NCBI RefSeq assembly: GCF_964340395.1 | Contig: NC_135568.1 | Span: 290,001-354,000 of the forward strand | Direction: 5' to 3' | DNA from: Glandiceps talaboti | Lineage: Eukaryota; Hemichordata; Enteropneusta; Spengelidae | DNA length: 64,000 bases | Shown: positions 28,266 to 42,376 of the stretch, piece after piece | Position numbering within the stretch: the stretch's first letter is position 1 | Layout of the letters: every line of letters starts with the position of its first letter | Notes under the pieces: model-generated | Databases searched by the model: none | The model's input: only the letters and a program-made list of their open reading frames with translations | Told to the model about the DNA's origin: nothing | Program-made: the position numbers and the translations under genes

Positions 28266-30949
28266 CTTTATTCCTCCTCAAAGAGAAGAGTTACAACACA
28301 GTTCACAAATATACAAAAACAAAATAATAAATAACTAAGTAAGTACAGAGTGCATGACTTCATTAGTCGATGTTTTATCATATCTCCATTAACAGTAACA
28401 AATGAACAAGTACTTCATAAAATATAGTGTTTTCAATATGTTATGGATGCAATGTGGTCATGACACGAATCGTACGTTTTACGATGTTAATTACATTGAT
28501 TCATATAATTTATTTATTTCCAGTTAGAAATGAACTAATTAGCCGAAATTTACAATATGCTATTGTCAGTATCCATCCTCCTAAATAACGTCTTGTGCCT
28601 TTTAAGGAAAGGCATGGTAAAGATATATGTTCATCGTCGGCCATCAGATAAAACAAAGGACAAATTTAACAGGATTATCGAACGTATTCGTTAAGTGTCA
28701 TAGTATATAAGTTTTACATTATCAATTGATTATTACCACAACAAACGTGTATACCATTTCAAACAGCAAGGAGCTGAAGTCTGAATACAAAACCGACCAT
28801 TGTTACGTGTTCTCACCACAGGATGATTGGATAGACGTTGTAACATACGTGTGAGTTGTGCAATTGTATATACCTATTCTAAAAAGTGTCCATGTAGAAA
28901 TACATTCAAATTTATTTATGAAAATATCTCTAAAACAAAATCTACCTTTATATAACGTATGCACGACATTTTCGAATATATATTCATTACCGTAGGTATG
29001 TATCATTGCCAGTAATTAATACACATGAACTGTAATAACATAGATTTAATAAACATATTTCTAAACTGTTTTTATCTTTTTACTTTAAACGACGTCGTGC
29101 ACATGTTAGAATGTTGTACCGAGAACAATGTGGTGATTCTAATACTTGGCTATTACTAGGGCTGGCAGGATAATGACAAGTTTATTTTAGATTAAAACAT
29201 GTACTCGAATACCTTGAAATACCCAGGGGATAGCAAAACCCATCTAATCCATTTTAGTCCAAATATAGGGTTATTTCAGGATCACAAAGTCATTTCTTCA
29301 GGGATATTCGTAAAGTTAATTACTTTCCTTTTGGAAAGTTTACTGTTGCTAGCTTGATTTAATGTATTAATGTTTCTGTTAGATTACTTCATGTTTAGTA
29401 TTGAGATTACCCCGAGGTAAAACTCAATGTATATTACAAATTTATCAACACTCACTTTTCATCATTAAAATGCTTCATAACAATGTTCTGTGAGCAATTA
29501 GCTCTGCATAAATCCGTCTAGAATATTGTACTTTATGTTTAAAAGATAAAAACCAAAACCAAATGATACACTTGGAAATATATTCCCATGTTAGGTTAAA
29601 ATTTACAATAACCAAGTTTACTCTAAAAACAAAAGAGAACTGCACCAAATATATGACCTGTGTTATAAAATGGAGAAAACTAATAACATTAGGGTCACCG
29701 ACATCAGAAAATATTCTATGTTGACGACAAAATAATTATTATAGGTTGCAGTATAGGTATGCACGTTGACAGTTTCTTAACGTGTGAGCTATAACGTTAG
29801 GTATTACAGAGTGCATTTAATAGACTATTTAAAATATCATTTGATATGGCTTCTTAAAAATATTCTACTGTCATTTGAGTGTTAATTTTGCTATCATATA
29901 TTACTGCAAACCTGTATTCGTCAGATTTTGAGTTATGCAGTAATATATGTATTTTTTACTATAAATATGGCCGCTATTCTATAAAGAGTGATATGAGCAC
30001 CAAAAGTAACCTTTGAGTATATTGCTCTTTTGATAATTAACCTTGAAGGTCAAGGTCGTCTTTCAAAACAGCTTGTATCTCATAATGTGAGGTAAACACT
30101 TAATAAAGTTCTTTCTAAGTTTTTGAGTTATGCATTACATTTTGACTTTTTCACTACAAATATGTACATTCGTACTTTTATACGAAAAATACTTCACTTG
30201 TCACCCATTAAGAATTTTGTTAAGAATTCCATTTTGATCAAACTCTTGGCCTGGTGATTTTGTTTTTTATAAGCACCTTGAAGTTCGTTTGCATAAGCAT
30301 ACTAAACTTTTGTTAACATTCTTGACACGTTCTACTAGATAAAAATCTCTGCAGTACTGTTACTGGATCACATATTAGTGAGATACTGTAACTGAAATTC
30401 CAAACCAGATAAGATGAATGGACATGATGTAATCATGAACGTACGGTTTTTACCTACAAACTGTACAAATGTTATTATTCATTTTCCATTTGATGGTTTC
30501 AATTACGTCATCGGTAAAGGATTAGTAATTTGACAAGCTCTGATCTTACTCTCATAACAGGCAGTACCCGTGATTTGAAACGATAATCAGGATTGTATTA
30601 GCTTGATAAGACATTGAGAGTTGTACTCCTCGGTAGGCTGCTCGTTTACAAGCTGATGTACATACTGAGTAATAAAATTGATATTTGAAACTTTTCTTCA
30701 AAGCAATAGTTGACAGGCAACCATATGTCGTCTAAAGTAACGACCTCTCGTCTATGGAGTGTAATTACACACGTGCACTGTCACTATCGTTGTTTTATAC
30801 ATATCACCTTATTCGATAAGACGTGCATCCACGTTCACTTGTCAGAAGTAGTCATTTCAAACAGACCGACAAGTAAACAACGTCTCACTCCCGCAATATT
30901 AGGGGTAATAATTAGGAGAATCTAAAGTTAGCTGTTATGATGTAAAATA

Positions 30950-30972
30950 ATAAATAATAAATAATAATAATA

Positions 30973-31058
<86 letters not shown>

Positions 31059-31080
31059 AAAAATAATAAATAATAACAAA
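30950..31080 (+). repeat. (ATA)n(ATG)n microsatellite
   Basis: About 29 TGA/ATG units at 30972-31058 flanked by AAT repeats; the minus-strand poly-Ser ORF is an artefact. Confidence 0.98.
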
Positions 31081-31589
31081 TAAGTAACACATATTTTCTT
31101 ACACTAGACAATACATCAGAATATTTAAAATTCAATGGTTAGATGAAAGCAAAGATAACTTTATTGTTACAATTGGGAGTGAAGGTACATATTAATAGTA
31201 AAGGTAGTTGATATTAACAAATATGTGACCAAATTTTCTATCTCATTACCATGACACATACACCACGGGCACGCAACTGATTTTGAATAAAAGTAGTAGT
31301 AAAAAAAACCTGAGAGTTCTGTAATCCCTCGTTATCACATCACTTGTATTGACAAGGCTGATACATTCCATGCGCTATTGGGAAATCGTTAAGTCACAGA
31401 ACACTAAACAGGATTATACTAGAACAACCTTCGCCTAGCTCAAGGCAGGTTTATCAACCTTTCATACTTTTCTCTTGCGAATGTTTCGCCCACTCTTTCA
31501 AATATCTAATCTTCAATTGGTGAAAGCTGGATCTGAGGAACTTCAGCATGTGTAATGCCCTACGAACGTCAGTCCCAACCTCATTTACC

Positions 31590-32395
31590 TCCCATAAGGG
31601 GAGGTTATGTTATTCTTATGTCTGTCTGTCTGTCTGTGTCCGTCTATATGTGGACACAAGATCTAAACAAAAACTGCATCGATTCTAATGAAACTTGTAA
31701 AACATCTTCCATATGGTAATGACAACAACCTAGTAGATTTTTGTAAATATTCAGTGAATACTAATGAGTCGTGTACATAATTAATGCGTTTTAGTAATTA
31801 GGCTATATCTTTGGAAAGCATACTCCAAATTCAATATTATCTGGTATATACGTTATAACCATAACAAAACGCATATGTCCTATAAAGTTTGTTGATGTAG
31901 CTTACAGTTTTAATGAATAATTTGTATAATTAATGATTTTCGGTAATTAGGAATGCAAGCTTGACATTTCATATAATTTGGTACATATATCGACCATAAT
32001 AATGTGCAAGCTATATCTTTAGAATGCACAATTCAAATTCCATATAATATGGCACATACATCAACCATGAGAAAGCAAACATATCGTATAAAGCTTGTTG
32101 GTATAGTTTTTAATGTTAATGAATAATTTGCATAATTAATGATTTTTGATAATTAGGCTATATCTTAAGAATGTAAACTTCAAATTTCATTTAACTTTAT
32201 ACAGCTATCAACCATACCAAATCATACTTGCTTTATGAAGTTCTTTATGTAGTTTTTAATGGTGATGTGTAATTTGCATAAATTATCATTTTGACAAGCA
32301 ATATCTTTAGAATGCAAGCTTTAAATTTCAGATAATTTAGTACATGTATTGATGGCAAAGAAGTGCATGTGTTATTTACGGATGAGCGATGTCAT
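31590..32395 (+). repeat. Dispersed repeat with internal ~110-150-bp periodicity, full copy
   Basis: Begins with the hairpin ACCTCCCATAAGGGGAGGT and (GTCT)n, then repeats a block of the form AATTAGGCTATATCTTTAGA, ATGCAAGCTTCAAATTTCA, AATAATTTGCATAATTAATG four to five times with divergence. It ends near GAAGTGCATGTGTTATTTA. Related copies are at 3475-3990 and 58040-58250. Confidence 0.75.
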
Positions 32396-35300
32396 TTAAG
32401 GATGAGGTATAAAAACGCATACGGTCGCGCAGTGCACGATGTTGCCATAGTGATTTCACACTACGTTCTTCGGCTTATAAAACAGCAGTCGTTTTAAAAC
32501 AAACCAAGAGAGTGTGAGACGGGAAAAGGTTAAAAGTTTAATGAAAAAGCTATGGGCAACAAGAAAGATTAAAATGATTTCATGATACCAATAAACAATA
32601 ACATCTCTGGATCCTTAAAGACCTACTGAACCTCTCAGTTGGTTCAGTTGTGCTAATTAAAAAAGCAGGATGGTCAACGAAATGGGTATTATGTATTTTC
32701 ACATTTACTTCAACATTATTTTTGACTGTTAATAGTTTACGACAAGTGAATGAACTAAGGTCAGATGAAAAGCTAAATACGTTTATTGCACAATAACTAG
32801 GAATGACAACCTTATCAACCTTGATGTATGAATCATATGAAATAGATAATGTTAATAATCCTAGTTTAACTCATACACTTTCGCCCAGTTAACCAACCCC
32901 ATTGGTTTGTATACCATTACCATCATATTAATTATATACTAACAAATTGAACAATTGAACATTGAAATTTAACTAATATGCGTAGCTTTCAATTTAAAAC
33001 GAGATATATGGAAATAGTGACTGAAAATACGAAGTGTTTTAGTACCATAACAGAGGGATGTTCAATCAACCCAGAGACATCCATCACTTTGATTATCTCA
33101 TTAGAGAGATTGACTACAGTTTCAGTTAATTAATTTTGTTGAAGGCAGAATGCACCTCGGAAATAAACTTTTTCTTTTTACACTTCTGCTGTTGCACTCT
33201 TCACGAAAACTACCCAGTTTAAATAGATTTGAAAAATCTTGGGTCATAGTAAAACATTTTTAAGTAGAGGTCAAAATGATATCACAATTTAAGAATCCAA
33301 TATGTCTGGCAAATGTGGTGTTACCTTTATGGGAAAATAAAAGATTGTCAGTTTCCTTGTAAACAAGATGATGAACCCTAACATTTCTTTGATTATTTCA
33401 AAATGACAAGGAACAAACTTTCATATGGCAAAGAATGGAGAGAATCGAAGAACTTTGATTTTCAGGGAACTTTGTCCCATGTTACCATAGTGACACAAAG
33501 TTTACGCTGACTCGACAACTGCCATGTTTAACAGTTTAATTTACTTGTAAACATGAGCGTACATATGCAAATGCAACTTTTACTCCAACCAACCGAATAA
33601 TTCAAGGCACAACTCAGTTTAACATGATTAGTAATTAATTGTAGATAGACAAAAATCGTCATATTATCATTGCAAACTCAATTACCTTACAATCTTTATT
33701 TAATATACTTTACTACAAAACGAACATGTTGGTGTTCGAAATCTAATTATCGGTTTACGGCAATACTCTAGGACATTACGCATACGGAAGTACTGACAAA
33801 TGTAAAACGTCAGTTACCATTTCCTCAGGAAACACACCACCTATATCTAGGGTTATCAGTGGTGATGAAAATTTATCATGAATAGATTTAATTAGCAAAT
33901 GTTCAAGTCCTCCTCTGCCCACACACCCGAGGCTTTCTGATCGAAGTGACCTTTGATGTCCAAATGTAGAAAATAATAAACATGAGAGGAAGAGATGATC
34001 GAGTTGACTTAAGATATGTAGTTACAAATATATCGAAAGTTATGGTGAAATTTAAGCAAATTATCCAAACATCGCCTTGAGGCAATGTACGTTCCTTGTC
34101 ACTTCGGCGGAAAGTTATACATCATGCTATCATGTTAGTTAGCATTTGTTACTTCGTCGACCTGCAAAGTGTTTGCTTTATTTAATTTTCGATATTATAC
34201 ATTATGAATTATATCTTAATCTCCATTTTTCAAATTGTTATTGAAAGAATACAGATATGCATAGTATATACAAATTAAATCTGAGTGCTCTTATCAAAAT
34301 CAACATTGCACTGTCGAGCGTAATAAATCTACACAATAATATCTGTAAACGATTCATGGAATCCTCTAAATATTAACGAAATATTATTCTCTTCAATATC
34401 TGTCAATAGCCTTGTAGACATACACGTGGACAGCACTATTGTATTATTGTGCCGTTTTACTCCAAGATTGCCAAACAAACAAACAAACAAACAAAAGTAT
34501 AGTAAACGTCCATTTTTGTTACTTTGCTATAAGGTTGGTTACAACTAACAATTTTCTTACTAAAATCAAAAGTTACCGCTTGTTATATGTTGATAAAAGA
34601 AATTGACATTCTTTTAATGCATATGCTTATGTATGATATAGACAATGTAATGAGGCAAAATAACAAATGGTACCGATATTGTATATTCCTTTTTTGGATT
34701 AATTTATTTTGTATAACCATATTAACAATATGGAACCTAAATAGTAGTAAAAACTCCAGTGGACATAATCGGACTAAATGTTGATATCCTCTGCACTTGT
34801 TCTTTTTGTGGAAAATGAGATGATCCACACCGTTTATCAAGACGTATGGTCGCAGCTGTTCATATGCTTTGTGTAAATTGAACAGCTAGCAATGTCATGA
34901 AAGACAAAGTCACCGGATATTACATTCTATTTTTCTAAACCCTAGATTTCAGTACCCTTAACATATCAAGTCTTCGAATTTCGCTGACTCTTTATCATAA
35001 TAAATACACTTTGTTCACGAGATAAGTTCAAGTTGAGTTCATGTACTAGGCCATTATTTATTAATAACATAATTAAAGATGCATCGACATGTTCCTAATG
35101 ATAATTTACATTTGTTTATCTATTTGGTCGGACTTAATGTGTAATATACCTAGCTAGCTGTTTTCAGAAAATAATGTTCACTGTCATTCAGTGGTTATAA
35201 TAATTTCAAGAAATATTCTCAAGCAGTGTTGAGACACATACAGGATACATTATAACAGATAAGGTGCAACATGAGATTTTAATCTTTCTGTTTTCTTTGG

Positions 35301-35615
35301 TGATTCACCGATTCCGAATAAAACGTCTAGAAAAGCTCACTGACAGGAATCGTATATATGTCAAATATTGAACTAAAGGATGCATTGTTTATAGAACGTA
35401 ATGTACACATCATTTTCAAACTATCGCTTTATATTAGAGCTGAACGGTGACCTTGCAAAAGCATTCACTACATGTTAGAGAGGATAACCACACACGCGAA
35501 CATTGATCAAATTAAAGTTTGGAAACTGACAAGGTGACAGATGAAAAAGCAAAAGCATCGCATACGTTACACATACACATAGACAGTATACACACCCACA
35601 TACCCACACCCATGG
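32396..35615. other. No gene seen
   Basis: AT-rich non-coding sequence; only chance ORFs. Confidence 0.55.
34474..34496 (+). repeat. (CAAA)n tract
   Basis: About five CAAA units. Confidence 0.9.
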
Positions 35616-35824
<209 letters not shown>

Positions 35825-35904
35825 GTCAGTGGTAAGATTTGTCCGTAGTACAGTGCTCGATACGTCTGCACGCAGAGCGGAGTATATGTTGAGGGTAAAA
35901 GAAA

Positions 35905-35971
35905 ATCAAGTCGGGTTTTTCGTCTCTACAAGCCTGTTTCGTGAGTAAATCACTCGTCAGGAGATGTTGAT
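35905..35971 (-). ncRNA. Hammerhead ribozyme, intact core (type I, retroelement-associated)
   Basis: Read on the minus strand, CUGACGA (35960-35954) is followed by helix II GUGA/UCAC closed by a UUUAC loop (35953-35941), then GAAA (35940-35937). Helix III is ACA/UGU with a GGCU loop (35937-35928). The cleavage dinucleotide is U28-A27, so scission is predicted between 35927 and 35926. Helix I closes with UCUC (35964-35961) to GAGA (35926-35923) and a distal AUCAA/UUGAU pairing (35971-35967 with 35909-35905). Every conserved core position fits: C3-U-G-A-N-G-A, G10.1-C11.1, GAAA, A15.1-U16.1 and H17. Hammerheads of this size are known from Penelope-like elements and animal retrozymes. Activity is inferred, not shown. 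Confidence 0.8.
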
Positions 35972-35989
35972 GTACATCAACATCTCCTG
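35958..35989. repeat. Perfect 32-bp palindrome overlapping the hammerhead 5' arm
   Basis: CAGGAGATGTTGATG and its exact reverse complement meet at 35973/35974. The inner half supplies the 5' strand of helix I and the CUG of the CUGACGA box, so this hairpin and the ribozyme fold would compete in a minus-strand RNA. Confidence 0.9.
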
Positions 35990-36574
35990 TGACAAATGTT
36001 AGAATTGTAACTTTTTTATACAACCTTGTCATATCAAACAATGTATTTTTAAAGTTGTTTTTTGTCGTTTTAATAAGTTAACGTGTTCTCGTTCTATCTG
36101 AACATAAGTAAAGTTTTAGAAAAGAAAAGAAACGGATGAATTCATTATGCATTGATTCCATTCAGTCTAAAATCTATCTTTTTTTACATTCATTCGTTTT
36201 GATACAAAATTCGAAGTGGACTGTGTATGCTTCAAGCAGTCTATACTTGTCCGACAACAGTGACATGCCTAATCCATTGCAGCCATTATTGATTCCGATC
36301 TACTGCCATTAGCAGCAATAAAGTGGAAATAGTCAGATAGTGGAATGCATTTCCCTATAACAAACATCAATGACCCTGTTATCTGACCATGTCATCCATT
36401 AATGTTTCCAAGACAAAGACGGTTGTTGTTTCTTAGCGACAATTCGATTATTTATTTGTATGCATTGCCCATATAGGAATACACATAACAATATACATAA
36501 TAACTAAATGAACAAACAATTAAATGAATCTAATGAACAGGATACGGCACAATACATTACCATGCTATTATTCT

Positions 36575-38096
36575 GTAGTGGTGACACTACACTATGCCAT
36601 ACTGTTAGTAAGTAGTGGTGACATTGTACACTGTGCCATACCGTTAGTAAGTAGTGGTGACATTGTACGCTATGCCATACTGTTAGTAAGTAGTGGTGAC
36701 ATTGTACACTGTGCCATACTGTTAGTAAGTAGTGGTGACATTGTACACTGTGCCATACTGTTAGTAAGTAGTGGTGACATTGTACACTATGCCATACTGT
36801 TAGTAAGTAGTGGTGACATTGTACACTGTGCCATACTGTTAGTAAGTAGTGGTGACATTGTACACTATGCCATACTGTTAGTAAGTAGTGGTGACATTGT
36901 ACACTGTGCCATACTGTTAGTAAGTAGTGGTGACATTGTACACTGTGCCATACTGTTAGTAAGTAGTGGTGACATTGTACACTGTGCCATACTGTTAGTA
37001 AGTAGTGGTGACATTGTACACTGTGCCATACTGTTAGTAAGTAGTGGTGACATTGTACACTATGCCATACTGTTAGTCAGTAGTGGTGACATTGTACACT
37101 GTGCCATACTGTTAGTAAGTAGTGGTGACATTGTACACTGTGCCATACTGTTAGTAAGTAGTGGTGACATTGTACACTATGCCATACAGTTAGTCAGTAG
37201 TGGTGACATTGTACACTGTGCCATACCGTTAGTAAGTAGTGGTGACACTGTACACTATGCCATACTGTTAGTCAGTAGTGGTGACACTGTACACTATGCC
37301 ATACTGTTAGTAAGTAGTGGTGACATTGTACACTATGCCATACTGTTAGTAAGTAGTGGTGACATTGTACGCTATGCCATACTGTTAGTAAGTAGTGGTG
37401 ACATTGTACACTATGCCATACTGTTAGTAAGTAGTGGTGACATTGTACGCTATGCCATACTGTTAGTAAGTAGTGGTGACATTGTACACTATGCCATACT
37501 GTTAGTCAGTAGTGGTGACACTGTACACTATGCCATACTGTTAGTCAGTAGTGGTGACACTGTACACTATGCCATACTGTTAGTAAGTAGTGGTGACATT
37601 GTACACTATGCCATACCGTTAGTCTGTAGTGGTGACATTGTACGCTATGCCATACTGTTAGTAAGTAGTGGTGACATTGTACACTATGCCATACTGTTAG
37701 TCAGTAGTGGTGACACTGTACACTATGCCATACTGTTAGTAAGTAGTGGTGACATTGTACACTATGCCATACTGTTAGTCAGTAGTGGTGACACTGTACA
37801 CTATGCCATACTGTTAGTAAGTAGTGGTGACATTGTACACTATGCCATACCGTTAGTCTGTAGTGGTGACATTGTACGCTATGCCATACTGTTAGTAAGT
37901 AGTGGTGACATTGTACACTATGCCATACTGTTAGTCAGTAGTGGTGACACTGTACACTATGCCATACTGTTAGTCAGTAGTGGTGACATTGTAAACTGTG
38001 CCATACTGTTAGTCAGTAGTGGTGACATTGTACACTATGCCATACCGTTAGTCAGTAATGGTGACATTGTACACTGTCATACTGCCATTCAATAGT
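36575..38096 (+). repeat. 39-bp minisatellite, about 39 copies
   Basis: The unit is about TAGTGGTGACATTGTACACT plus 19 more bases ending GTTAGTAAG. Variants alternate at ACACTGTGCC/ACACTATGCC/ACGCTATGCC and AGTAAG/AGTCAG. Because 39 is a multiple of three and the unit lacks stops in this frame, a 523-codon ORF with a 13-residue LVSSGDIVHYAIL repeat appears. Substitutions and frame openness look passive, so I treat it as non-coding. Diverged units go on to about 38355. Confidence 0.95.
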
Positions 38097-38355
38097 TATG
38101 TCTTTGTACACTGCCATACTGTCATTCAAAAGTTATGACATTGAACACTATGCCATGCTGTTATTCAATAGTTATATGACATTGTACACTATGCCATGCT
38201 GTTATTCAATAGTTATATGACATTGAACACTATGCCATGCTGTTATTCAATAGTTGTGACGTTGTATACAATGCCATGCCGTTATTCAGTTGTCGTCACA
38301 CATTACACTATGCCATACTGCCATTCAGTAGTTATATGACATTGTACACTATTTG
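38097..38355 (+). repeat. Diverged tail of the 39-bp array
   Basis: Units of roughly 48-59 bp built on TATGACATTGTACACTATGC and CATGCTGTTATTCAATAG continue the same ancestral motif with more divergence. Confidence 0.75.
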
Positions 38356-40033
38356 GTTAAAGGTAATTAAAGGTAACCCTTGTATGATATCTCCACACAT
38401 ACGATATAATGATGTCTTATTCTACTTTCATTATTTCGATCGATCAATATAATAATTATAATTCCATCAAAAATAATTATATCACTACTTCAGTTTTCAT
38501 TATTCCTTGTCACTCCCTCAGAGCCATTGAAATAATTTTATATACAAACTAAACTATTAGTAGTAAGCACGATTTACAATACACTGTTTGAATGATAGCA
38601 GATATAAAAATATTACTTTTCGATCTGATATCTGACACCTCACTTCGCTATATCTACAAACTTCTTAAGATATGTGCTCTTGTCAATGTAATGTACTAGG
38701 TCATTCCACATGAACTTTCACCCTAACAGTACGTGTACTAAATGTCTCTTTTATACAACATTTGATGTATTTTGTCTCGGTTTAATAACATGGGTGTGAG
38801 ATCCTTTCTAATATCATATTTTGCCACTGTTTCTAACAGCATTCTGTTGACATAGTGATGACAGATATGGTGGTTGCCAAGGCATGTGGTTTAGAGAAGA
38901 CTCTATATTGGTTACCACTTGATACATGAATTTCATCAGTCGACACAGGTGATTATTTAAAAAGATTTATCGCCATCCGACACCAATCTAACATATTACT
39001 ATTTCGACAAGGCTTCTGATTTTTCACAGGATGCAATTGACCATAGCCTATGCGTGCTTGACATATAATATTATCTAGAAGTTAATTATCTCTTATTTGA
39101 ATTTAGAAATTTACCAATGGAATCCATGTTCTACTCGCGACTCTCTTTTGGGATTAGCATCATTTCTTGAATACATGCATATAATTAACTATTGTATGCT
39201 TTATTTGTTCGTTTCTGAATATTTACAGGTCTATAGCTGAGCTGTAATTGCCAATATCCGGAGTTAATCTGTTCAACTGTAAACCCTAGGTAAGATATTT
39301 ATAAGGCCTCAGTTGAACCTTTGCCTGCTGTTTGCATACCTCACTCCTGTCAAGTTATATATCAATGAAAAACTAGGTCGGCTATGTACGGAAGAGTTTA
39401 TTTGTTAGTAATATATGTCCATTAACGGATTGAAGAGATTTTCAAAAAGTGTCCCATGGTGTCTACATTTTCTCGTATTTCGATTCATTTTAGGCAAACA
39501 ATGTTTTACTATTTTCGTTAATTTAACACTCCTCTAAATATAGGGATGGAATTTCTGTAGTAAAAGACATTACATATAAATAACGGTTACATTCAGTGAC
39601 ACCGTTTGAAGCCCTTCTCTCCACTAAAATCCTATGTTATAAGAAATGATTATGCGAGGTAACCATTTTTTTCCTCCTTTATAGCACATTCGTGTTATTG
39701 AATTTCTAGGCATACTTTGAGTATTATCACTAACACTACGGGATGTATGAAATCCTCATATGGCACACACTCCTAGAAATATGAACAATGAATTATAAGG
39801 TATTTGAAAGGCGCAAGAATACAGATTCTTAAGGTGCGTTTTTATTGCAACCTGATTGTGAAGTGTTAAACATGGTTTTGCAGCTTACCTACGATATATA
39901 CTTTAATAAGGAAGACTTTTGTGACAGATTCGAAAGCCAAATTCAGGTTTATATAACTCTGAGTATATATATTTATTATTTATATAAAAAATAACGTCCA
40001 TGTATCCGTCTAAATATTACGTACGTGCGTATA

Positions 40034-40090
<57 letters not shown>

Positions 40091-40644
40091 TACAAACGCA
40101 CGCACATGCGCGCATATGCGTACATACAAGTGTAATACATGGTATACTATGATCATAACTGATAGCGACACTAGAATTGCTGTCACATAGCAAATTACAG
40201 AACGGTTAATACAGTTGTCGATGTTGTGGAAACCACTAGAAAAGGCTAACACGTGTAAAGTGGATTACGACCATGAATGGCCCGGCCTTACTTCAACGCC
40301 TGAGCAGTAAACATTTATACAATCATGTACATATTAGTTTGCGATGCATTTAAATTCTTTTCAATTCAATTCAAATCTTTTCAATTCAAAAAAACTATTT
40401 GTGTAAAAAGAATTTAAAAATTATAGTTTTATCAGTTGTACAGTAAACCCACAGTTATAATAACAGCGAAGACGAAAACGAAAACGACAGCAGCAAAAGC
40501 AAGACATGATATCTAAATTTTTCTTATATACATTATCAACGTTTAACAACACTGAAATGTTTCAATCGATACACTAAGTACCGTCAATCTCTTCAAGACT
40601 TTCATGTTTTGATTCTCTCTTTCTTAAAAGACAAATAACCTTAC
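38356..40644. other. No gene seen, one CA tract
   Basis: AT-rich sequence downstream of the 39-bp array. Confidence 0.55.
40041..40088 (+). repeat. (CA)n microsatellite
   Basis: About 24 CA units followed by an alternating purine-pyrimidine GCACATGCGCGCATATGCG segment. Confidence 0.98.
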
Positions 40645-40678
40645 CTTTTTGGGTTCCAATCACTTCCTTGTTTTGCAT
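40645..40678 (-). CDS. Candidate first coding exon of the ankyrin-like gene
   Basis: On the minus strand an ATG at 40678 is followed by ten codons (MQNKEVIGTQK) and a strong donor AAAG|GTAAGG. It leaves in phase 1, which matches the phase-1 entry of the exon at 16081; the joined codon is Asp, giving TQK-D-VMNVC. That would make a 24.6-kb first intron holding many tandem arrays and the intact hammerhead. The match rests on phase and splice quality alone, so a chance pairing is possible. Confidence 0.35.
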
Positions 40679-41315
40679 CTTTGTTTAGCCGTGTCTTTTC
40701 AGACCCTCCGTTAACGATTTAACATTACGTCTCCATCTACAACTACAAATAAGCGAACCGTAGAGAGTCGTCCACAATACAGCATGCAGCAGGACGAATG
40801 AACATTACAGCAAAAGGATTTTAAATGGCAGGCGGAACGTTCCATTTTATGCGTTGGGGAAGCCAGCTTAATTGTTTGAGAGATCAAATATGCTTTTTAT
40901 GAAATATTTGTGATCCATCTTTAATAGGTTGTTATGGAAACACCGTAAATCTGATTATTTGGCCACACTGCTATAGGACCTGACACCCCTAGGCCCTGCA
41001 GTGTATAACAACGTAGCAGAAGTGGATTTCTTCATTTCGGGACTGGGGTAGACAAAAAGTCCTTGTTCACAAAACAACTACTGGTGGCGCTAGCATAGCG
41101 ACAAGTGAACTGTTCAATATGCATTAATAACGAATTGTCGTTGATTGAACGTCAGGGTGTTGTCTTGTAAAGTATTTCTGACAGAGATATAGTGTCAAAT
41201 AGTGAACTCTTGGAGGGGGAAAGAGTCGTGAAGTTTTAAAATTAGTGAGTTGGTTTTTGATGGGTGAGGGGTTAGAGACATTTTGGTGTACCAATGACAA
41301 AATCCATTGAAACTA

Positions 41316-41328
41316 CCCCCCCCCCCCC
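41316..41328 (+). other. Poly-C run (13)
   Basis: CCC run in otherwise AT-rich DNA. Confidence 0.95.
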
Positions 41329-41604
41329 TCCCAAGACATTTATCAGTCCTCGAGTAAAGAGACAGCACTGTAAGGGCCGGTCGCATGGCAAACACCTGCT
41401 CAGAACACCCATGTCATCATTGTACATGGTAATTGTCCCTCATCACAATCCAAAATAGAACGACATCTTCTTGAACTCTTTCAAAATAGGATGACCCTAC
41501 GTCTAACAAGTATGATGACTCACTCCCCTGGAAGAATGAGCAGACCAGTCCCTGTAGTCTATAGGGTAGTTCTATACAGGTATTTGAGTACCTACGTGAC
41601 TTAG

Positions 41605-42040
41605 AGTCTAGCTAGCCAACCAGTGCCTGTATTACTTATCTAGGTAGCCAACCAGTCAACCAGTATCTATATTACTAATGTAGTTAGTACCTATCAACCA
41701 GTACCTATATTACTTATGTAGTTAGCCAACCATTCAACCAGTACCTGTATTACATATCTAGCTAGCCAACAAGTCAACCAGTACCTATATTACTTATGTT
41801 GTTAGCCAACCAGTCAACCAGTACCTATGTTACTTATGTTGTTAGCCAACCAGTCAACCAGTACCTATGTTAATTATGTAGTTAGCTAACCAGTCAACCA
41901 GTACCTATATTACTTATGTTGTTAGCCAACCAGTCAACCAGTACCTATATTACTTATGTAGGTAGCCAACCAGTCAACCAGTACCTATATTACTTATGTA
42001 GGTAGCCAACCAGTACCTACATGACTTAATACTAGCCAGC
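41605..42040 (+). repeat. 40-bp minisatellite, about 10 copies
   Basis: Unit GTTAGCCAACCAGTCAACCA + GTACCTATATTACTTATGTA; early copies are diverged. Confidence 0.92.
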
Positions 42041-42376
42041 CAAGCATTTTGCATTCGACATCATACATAATCTTTGACCCCTTTGCATATAATAAATCAA
42101 ATATGTACCTATATGTATAACATCAAAAAACTATACATTGACATTGTTATCAAGGTTACTATATGGACTAAGCTAGTAATAAGTAATTGGATTATTTTCT
42201 GTATAAACTAAATTCTTATATTTTACTGTCCTATATTATGTCTATTCTTATAAAAACTACTCAAACTACGGTTTACGATGATAATCCTGGTTCTTGTGTA
42301 AGTATATCATTGTAACAATAGTACACTGTCACGTTATAACATGCGTATTGGCTTGAATCAGAATTATGTGTATTAA

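Larger units (their letters stand above)
25746..30949. other. No gene seen apart from the G4 motif and microsatellites
   Basis: 25892-26075 has an open frame with no recognisable domain. The rest is AT-rich. Confidence 0.5.

Noticed and set aside
30935-31135. Poly-serine protein
   Set aside because: Translation of an (ATG)n microsatellite.
36524-38095. 523-codon ORF with a 13-residue repeat
   Set aside because: Pure product of a 39-bp minisatellite; no signal peptide, no flanking coding sequence, and other frames also lack stops over long stretches.
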